Of a stretch of DNA of 64,000 nt, positions 57,040 to 64,000 are shown piece by piece. The DNA comes from Pictodentalium vernedei (taxonomy: Eukaryota > Mollusca > Scaphopoda > Dentaliida > Dentaliidae). Location of the stretch: the NCBI GenBank assembly GCA_031216915.1, contig CM062289.1:393230674-393294673 (forward strand), read 5' to 3'. The notes beneath the pieces were generated by a model. The model worked only from the letters and a program-made list of their open reading frames with translations. It searched no databases and had not been told where the DNA came from. Within the stretch, counting starts at the first letter, position 1. Every line of letters begins with the position of its first letter. A program made the position numbers and the translations under genes.

Positions 57040-58120
57040 AAATCGTGTCATCTTTATCACAACCAGCAGGGCCGCAACCTTCATGTATTCCGTTGTGTGG
57101 TCCGTATTGCATTGTAAGCACTGTACTGGACGAGCTTTGGACGCGATTTCTTACTATAGGAGATCCTCTTCTTCGCTATTCTATGCGGCTAAAGTGGAGG
57201 CTCTTCCGTCGTGGTGTAGGGATCATTATGTTCATATTGTTGATCCCTCCATACTACTCATTGCTATTTTTTAGTATACTTGTTTCACAAGATCTACTGC
57301 AGCCTGTTATTATTTAGGTTATAGGTTTATGTTACCTCATACCTATGCACTCTACGATAGTTTACAATTGAGTCTTTTGTCTCTTTATCTAAGTCAGTTA
57401 GTAACTTTTTGATAAATAGACTTAGAATCTTTAGATTAAATTCCTATACGGATTTTAACTTCGGTTCTTATTTAGCTAAGTAATCATTTGAGCCTCTGGA
57501 AACAGTAGTTTTCAAATTCTGACCTTTTAGACAGTAATTCTGTTGGTTTCTCTTTTACTGTAGAGTCAGTGAGTTTCATGCACTATCGATGGATGATTTT
57601 CACTTTCATAGTTTCGGAATCAATACTTCCGTTACTATTTAGGTTGGATTGTTGCATAAGAGTTAGGCTCCTATTATCCGGAACCTATTATTTTAAGGTC
57701 CTTCCGTCTTCGTATGGGCATAGGCCTTTACTCTTTCCGGGTACAGTTTATGTATTTATAAACAGATATCTGTTTATTACAAAGGGCGTAAGCTTCTTCT
57801 GTCTTTGATGTCTAGTAGAAGGACGTTACGCTCCATTTTATTGTTAATGGATTCTATTAACTATCGGTACTGCTTATGGTATATCATTGACTTAGCAGTT
57901 GTGCTTAAGATTTCGGCTCATGAAGTAAGAGTTCTTCTACTTCTTGGGCTTACATTAATAGTGTCGCTATTATAGATTTTTGAAGGCCGCTCATTCAAAA
58001 TTTTATCTTAGAAATATCGTGAATTTTATCTTATGAATTTTATCTTAGAAATATCGAGTCCATTTCTGGAGGCCTCTATTGTTAGGTCTATTATCTACTG
58101 CTCAGAATGTCATTCACTTA
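57040..58120 (+). pseudogene. Tyrosine recombinase remnant of element D
   Basis: Scattered matches to YR in several frames (VEALPSWCRDH, YRFMLPHTY, RVSEFHALS). Indels occur every few dozen bases, and a local duplication of GAATTTTATCTTA lies at 58018-58047. No functional frame remains. Confidence 0.78.
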
Positions 58121-59104
58121 ACAGTTGCTACTATAGCTAGGTAGGCTGTCTGTTTCGGCAGTGTCTCCGTTCGGCTGCCCTCTTCGCTCTGGGCTATTTG
58201 ACCCAGGGCAAGAAAAAGGGGGGGGGGGGGGGGGAGGGTGTTCCCTTGGGTCACCTGTTTTACTATGAAAACAAGGGGATACCTCCTCCGGAGTTAGTAA
58301 TTCTGAGCTGTTATTGGGATGGTTGTTTAGTGAGAAGTTTAGGTTTTTAAAATTCATTCAAGTCTTAGTTTTTAAAGTATAGCTTTTGAATATTGCATAT
58401 GTCAACGGACATGATTATGCAATCCTCATACACTTTTAGGAGTATAAGAGTCTCTATTCTCTAGTCTTACTTTATTTATTGGCTTACTTTAAAAATTATT
58501 AGTATAAGGATTATATTGGATATTAATAGAGTACATGGATGTATGAAGCTCAATTTTGGAAGGTGTTGTATCTTTCTAATTTATCATAAATAAGAAAGAT
58601 ACATGTAAGGCCTATTACTTCTTTTTCCCTACAGGGGATGACTCTATTTTATTTTATTGAGCGTATTCCATTTTGCTCTATGTCCTTGGCCCTCCAGCCT
58701 TTTTACTATTCAGCTATGTCTGGGTCATTGGTACAGTATAAAAATGTTAAAAAATTTATAGTAATTTATATATTTTTTATACTTACCAATGACCCAGACG
58801 GGGATGGCCCTCCCAGGAGTTGGGAACTCTTGCCTCCCCGCTGAGTACATAGCGCTTACCAGGCACTGGTTATTAGAATGATTAATGGCGCCAATTTCGG
58901 AACGTCCTTGACACTGCGCATGCGCAGTAGGAGCGAAGTGTGGAGGGCCTTTCAGGACATGTTTTCTTTAGTTTTAGATGCAAATTTTGGGGATTGGGGG
59001 GCAAAATTTGTGTTTGGCCCTATATTTTAAGAGTTAGCACCAGCTATGTCTGGGTCATTGGTAAGTATAAAAAATATATAAATTACTATAAATTTTTTAA
59101 CTTT

Positions 59105-59292
59105 TTTTTCATTTTTTTGTCTCAAAAACATAGGTTATGACCCTCATTGGAACGAGCTCGATGAGCTCGTTCCAATGAGGGTCATAACCTATGTTTTTGC
59201 GACAAAAAAATTGAAAAAATAATGAAAATTAATTGCCGATTTTTTAGAATAGTGCTGGCCGGTTTTGGCCGTTACGTTGGGTAAAGGGTTAA
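59105..59292. mobile_element. TTAA-flanked MITE, right part
   Basis: Continuation of 52241-52303 after element D, with central palindrome and GGGTAAAGGGTTAA end. Confidence 0.8.
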
Positions 59293-60361
59293 CCTACAAT
59301 ATTTTATTGAAGAGAAAACAATCCCCATTACCACTCACTGACAATTATTACCACTTTATAGGGCGCTCCTTGGGTTATTAAAATGATCTGAGGTGGACAA
59401 TAAGACTCAATAACAGTCCGCAAAAATAGCGTTAATAATGAAAACGGCCCGCTAGCCCAGAATTGTGGGTAATTTATGTTCCAGACAAATGACACTAATG
59501 TGCTCGAAATTTTGTTGTCCATCTGTTCCAACAAATTAAAACAGATTAAACCATGAGTTATTTCGGATTATTAACTTCATTTAGGATTTAAAAGTGGGGG
59601 TGAGTATTGATACGATAAATAATCTCATTTTGTAAATAACGGCAAGAGTTTGTAGTTAAAGCGCTTCGTCCTAATTCCAGCAATCCTATTTTCGAGTCAT
59701 CCAAATGAATTGTACTCAACTTTGACCTTTGTTTGTAAATAAACAGACAACAATCCGATTCTTCTATTTCTAAATAAAAAATGTCTCAGCGGCTTGTAAT
59801 GCTTTTATTTCTAAATCAAAAATGTCTGCAGTGGCTTTAAATGGTGTTCTTTGGTAAGTGGTAATAATAGTAATAACATATTCCTTTTTGGGCGTCGTGG
59901 TACATTAACGGCCCTCGAAAAATGATTAACAGTCCTCGGGACCATTAATGGCCCGAGACTTCGTCTCGGGCCTTTAAGTGGCCCTCGGGCTGTTAATCAT
60001 TTTTCTAGGGCTGTTAATGAACCATAACGCCCTCAAAAGAACATGTTATTGTTAAATTAACACTGACCGTTTCTTCAAACACTATTTCTAACACCCTGTT
60101 GACAAAATCACTTGCTTTGAGTGTGGTTTTTTTTGTGTACTTCGTCATTGATCTTTACTGCTGCAATGGACTTCCTTTACAAGTGAAAGGAACTTTTTGA
60201 GTGCCAAAATTTTAGCCAATGAAGATTTTTTGGTCCCAAATCAATTTTATTAGTGTAATTGGCTAATGTGACACGCGACAGCATGAATACTCCTCATTTG
60301 TAAACATGTGATCACCAGAATGTGAAGCAGTGCTTGTTTACTGTGGTTATTGAATTTTTTT
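59293..60361. repeat. Intronic region with a 185-bp palindrome
   Basis: About 59872-60056 is a long inverted repeat: GGGCGTCGTGGTACATTAAC and ATTTTTC arms, centred on GCCCGAGACTTCGTCTCGGGC near 59962. No coding sequence seen in the rest. A duplicated AAATGTCT(C/G)(A/C)G block lies at 59780 and 59821. Confidence 0.65.
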
Positions 60362-60726
60362 TTGTTGGTGTTTAAGGTCATATTTCTGCACAATGGCTAA
60401 TCATGACCATGACAATTTTACGGGTGGAGGAAGCCAGAGTACCCCGAGAGAACCACTGGAGCAACGCAACGGCGAGCAATCGTCATCTCCCCAACATACC
60501 AACTCCACACAAGCAGGGTTTGCATTGGTTGAAGACAGGTGCTCCATCGATGTGCAGTATGCCTTAGTACACAATGCCACCATGCCCCCACGTGGGCAAA
60601 GGGGGTGTGAAGTGTCTTGCCCAAGGACACAATGTGGTTGCCGCAGGTGAGGTTCAAACCAAGGACCTCTCGGCTTGCAGCCTGCACCTCTACCTACTGA
60701 GTCACCCTGCCCCCCCCCCCCTCCCC
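60362..60726 (-). mobile_element. tRNA-derived SINE, minus strand
   Basis: Inverted copy: tail side at 60362, tRNA-like head ending in a C-rich run at 60710-60726. On the minus strand GTGACTCAGTAGGTAGAGG and GGTTTGAACCTC are the A- and B-box equivalents. It is oriented opposite to the copies at 20738 and 51407. Confidence 0.82.
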
Positions 60727-60906
60727 CCATTTACTGTGGTAAACAAGCTCTCTTTTACTGGTAAAATAAGATCTGGTAAGCAGTGCCTGGGGTAGAAGCC
60801 CTCTAAAATTGCCAACATGGGTATAAAAAATTGGCTGGATTTGACTTTATGTTCATGTTGCGGACACAATTGGCCATTGTGCAGAAATATATGACCTTAA
60901 ACACCA

Positions 60907-60980
60907 TTAACCCTTTACCCAACGAATCGGCTGCATCCGCCCGCATAATATGCAAATTCAGCAGTTGAAAAAATATTATA
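60907..60980. mobile_element. TTAA-flanked MITE, left part, hosting element E
   Basis: Begins TTAACCCTTTACCCAACG and reads into ATATGCAAATTCAGCAGTTG, the reverse complement of the right arm of the MITE at 27189. Its other end lies beyond the window. Confidence 0.78.
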
Positions 60981-62068
60981 TTTTTATACTGTACCAATGA
61001 CCCAGACATAGCTGGTGCTAACTCTTAAAATATAGGGCCAAACACAAATTTTGCCCCCCAATCCCCAAAATTTGCATCTAAAACCAAAGAAAACATGTCC
61101 TGAATGGCCCTCCACACTTCACCTCTACTGCGCATGCGCAGTGTCAAGGACGTTCCGAAATTGGCGCCATTATTCATTCTTAGTTTGGCTCTTCATCAGT
61201 TAACATCTGACTGATCTTTGTGCTTGTAAATCTCAGTTTAAATGATGCCAGACACATAAATATTAGTGAAATGGTGATTCTAAGGAGGATATAGAAGGAG
61301 GAGAGGAAAAATGTGTGACAGAATATTATCAGGGCTGTAACTTAAATTTTTTTAATGAAATTATGTTAAGTTACCTATTTTCGAGGCAGCAGCCATTTTG
61401 TTGTCATTCTTGTTATTTAGTTACAATGATTTTTCAGTGTTTTCCTCTCTCCCTTTCCTTTAAGTCCCCTCTTGCTATTCTCCCATGCTTTTGGCATAGT
61501 TTCTGTAATTATTATTACTAAAATTTCTTGGGAGTTTTAGCTGAATAACAGAATGAATTCTGTTCTTTTCCCCATGTTTACGTCTTCACCTATGGGTGGT
61601 TAGGTGTTCTGCATCTACCATCTGATGTTCTGCAGTTTCTTCCCTGGAAGTCTCTGTTTTGCATCAGATAGTGTATTTTTGGTAACTGATCTCGGGCCTG
61701 GGTGCCTGGAGTCTTATTTTAGTGTTTTTACACTCATTGTTTACATTTACAACAGCCCTCTGTGTGAGGGGGGAATTTCTTGAAAATAATATCTTGATGT
61801 TAATTTAATCATAACTAGATATATTATTATTGTTCGTAAGTGTTGCATAAATTGTTTAAAATATTTTAAAATTTTTTGTCCACACTTAGGCTTGGGATCC
61901 ATTGGGGCTCAACGTTACTTTTCAGAAACTTGGGCTATTCTGAAAAAATATTTTTTCAAAATATTTTGATTTCAATTATTTTTTCTATGTTAATGGATCA
62001 TATTATTATTATGTATTTTGATTGTCAGGGGTTGGTGCGAGTACCAGGACTTTGTTTTCTTTTCACAT

Positions 62069-63441
62069 TGAAAGGATTTTGATCAATTGTAATAAGAGGA
62101 AGTCTTCCTCTGACTTTTATAATCATTCTATATGTGGTCAGTGTACTCGCATTAACTCCTGTTCTGTATCTGATGATTTCGATGACAACATGGGAAGCGT
62201 ATGTCACGGTATGTTAGTGGGGAATTGGACATTCTGGTCCTTTCCCCGCAGGGTCACTTTACTTTATCAATTTCTATTTCAGACAATCAAGATTAGGGTG
62301 ATGTATCTGTGATGTCTTCCTACAGTGTGCCTCCGTCGTCACAATTAATGAAGGGCTAGCGGAAAAGTGCTCATGTAAATACGCCAATTGCCTAAGAGGA
62401 CCCTAGTAGGTTCGACGGCCTTTTTAGCTCGCCCGGTGTAGCATCCATTCATCGAATGGTTCGGCAGCCGGGTTCGTCCGTTGCGGTCTAGAAGGAGTTT
62501 TGGGGTGATGCGAGCACTATAAATCAACCAAATGCACACCCAGTGACGGTGGATTAGAGGGAGAACGGAGGAAGCCTTTTAGTCCGGTTCATAGCTCGTT
62601 CTGGTCCATCCGGACGGCGAGCGAGAGAGGCCCCTCTCTCGTACAACAACATCTGGCTCCAGATGTTGTGGTACAAAATGTTTCGCATTCGGAGCATACG
62701 TCCGCCGCTCGGGACGCTCCGACATATAGTCAGTCCGGAGAGACTGTCAATAAGGCTTCCTCATTCTCATGGTAGCGCACACGACCGCTCTTGGCTACGT
62801 GACCTCGGATATCCAGTCAGCTTCGCCAGTCAGAGAATCATCGGCGACCAGGTCACACCATCCGGTAGCCAGGGACACGAGGCCTGCAGACTCCGGTCGT
62901 TCGCATAGGAAAGTGTGCGGGAGTCAACGTACACGGAGCTTCCGGCGGCAATGCATCGTAAGACCGCTACTGCACAGGCCTCGGGGACGGATGTGCTATC
63001 CTAAATAGCACAACTTATCGCAGCATCCCAGCAGCAACTGAATCTGTCGCATAATGTTTTATCCGACGATGCTGGGTCGGGACGCTCTGCGGAAGCGGGT
63101 ACGGACGTCCGAAAATTTCATCCGGTCCGACGGGATACCGAAAGGGATTCGGAGGATTTCGAGCTTTCCCTTTCGGAACAACATATGCGGTTGTGTATGT
63201 CATCTGACTTAATCTTCTACAGGTTCTTTCGTCGGACCAGAATGCTGCGATGCCGGATAAGAAACTGATAGCGTCGGTGGACTTAGAAATTTTTGGTTCG
63301 GTTCAGGGACATCGTCCCTCAGTTCCGACATAGTCCAATAATGTCACACAAACTTTCGAATTATTGAACGACGCTATATATTTATTATTATATGCTTGCT
63401 ATTACCAAGCATTTCTGGTTTCTTGTTCGCAAAGTTACGGA
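62069..63441 (+). pseudogene. gag of element E, first copy
   Basis: Starts TTGAAAGGATTTTGA: no ATG and a stop at codon 5, as in D. RKSSSDF, SRDAPTYSQSGETV-like and related gag pieces are readable in several frames. Confidence 0.8.
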
Positions 63442-64000
63442 GATGTCTTTCAAAAGTGTGCCTCTGTCGTCATAGTTAATGAAGAGCTAGCGGCAATAAG
63501 TGCTCATGGAATATGTCTATCGCCTAAGAGGTCCCTTGTAGGATCGACGGAGTGACATTCGCTAGCTCACCCGGTGTAGCGTACATTCATCGAATGGTTC
63601 GGCTGCCGGGTTCATCCGTTGCGGTCTAGGAAGGAGATTTGGGTGATGCGAGCACTATAATTACTTTAGTACTCACCCAGTGACGGCGGATTGAGGACAG
63701 ATCGGAGGAAGCCTGTTAGTCCGGTTCCTGGCTTGTCCAGGTCTGTCCGGGCTGTGAGCGAGAGAGGTCCCTCTCTCGTACAACAACATAGGGGACCGCA
63801 TGTTGTGGTTCAGATATTTTACATTCGGAGCATATGTCCGTCGCTCGGGACGCTCCGTTATATTGACAGTCCGAGAGACTGTCGATAATGCTTCCTCATC
63901 CTCACAGCAGTGCACACGACCGCACATTGGCTACGTGACCTCGAGTATCCGATCAGTTTCGTCATTCAGTGATTCCACGGCGAACAGGTCACGCCATCCG
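63442..64000 (+). pseudogene. gag of element E, second copy (cut by window end)
   Basis: Begins GATGTCTTTCAAAAGTG, exactly 1131 bases after the equivalent site at 62311, the same spacing as in D. It keeps the GCGAACAGGTCACGCCATCC stretch at the window end that D has lost. Confidence 0.8.

Larger units (their letters stand above)
52304..59104 (+). mobile_element. DIRS-like element D, non-autonomous, duplicated gag and no RT
   Basis: 6.80 kb. Left repeat about 52304-52495, right repeat about 58884-59104, ICR 58712-58799; these ends are well preserved. The coding part is heavily decayed: two tandem gag copies, RT deleted, RNase H and YR remnants. A long G-run (17 G) lies at 58218. The preserved ends and rotten interior fit mobilisation in trans. 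Confidence 0.88.
60981..64000 (+). mobile_element. DIRS-like element E, 5' part, same subfamily as D
   Basis: The left terminal repeat (60981 to about 61170), 5' leader and gag region follow element D closely. It shares the lost start codon, the early TGA and the gag duplication junction with D. The element runs off the window end. Confidence 0.88.

Overview
This is animal nuclear DNA, AT-rich and dominated by repeats. Four short exons on the + strand, bounded by AG/GT splice sites and all in phase 0, read in order as consecutive pieces of an SCY1-like pseudokinase of the SCYL2 type. Together they cover only 543 coding bases of 64 kb. The dispersed repeats (DIRS-type retrotransposons, tRNA-derived SINEs with (AATA)n tails, foldback MITEs, TCCG-type simple repeats) fit a marine invertebrate. 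I cannot name the species from the sequence.

The introns are filled by tyrosine-recombinase (DIRS1-like) retrotransposons, all in the same orientation as the host gene. Layout: element B (before 1 to 13500) is split at 2460/9624 by element A (2460-9626). Exon a follows (13640-13756). Intron 1 holds a pogo-like MITE, degenerate tandem repeats, a hAT-like MITE, four SINEs and a 3.8-kb hAT-bounded insertion carrying an 11-copy 165-bp satellite. Exon b is 26287-26412. Intron 2 holds MITEs and element F (28446-35806), a distant second DIRS family, followed by a decayed duplicate of the next exon. Exon c is 36737-36913. Intron 3 holds element C (38210-45323), MITEs and a LINE scrap. Exon d is 50636-50758. 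After it come a hAT MITE, a SINE, element D (52304-59104) and the start of element E (60981 to window end).

Each complete DIRS element has inverted terminal repeats, gag, overlapping RT/RNase H and tyrosine recombinase (YR) frames, and an internal complementary region (ICR) that matches the reverse complement of its own two ends joined together. No copy is fully intact. A keeps the best YR but its RT is broken by a stop and a 1-base insertion. C keeps an open RT/RNase H frame whose active site reads LDN instead of LDD. F has lost both catalytic arginines of YR. D lacks RT entirely. D and E share a duplicated gag and a lost start codon, so they look like copies of an already defective source.

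The points most worth a second look are: (1) gag and YR lie in the same frame, separated by one TGA, with RT/RNase H in the +1 frame inside that open frame, in both distant families; (2) D and E as a trans-mobilised non-autonomous subfamily; (3) insertion of every scorable DIRS copy into another transposon; (4) palindromic NRF-1-like and E2F-like sites in the terminal repeats; (5) the decayed exon-c duplicate in the host gene.
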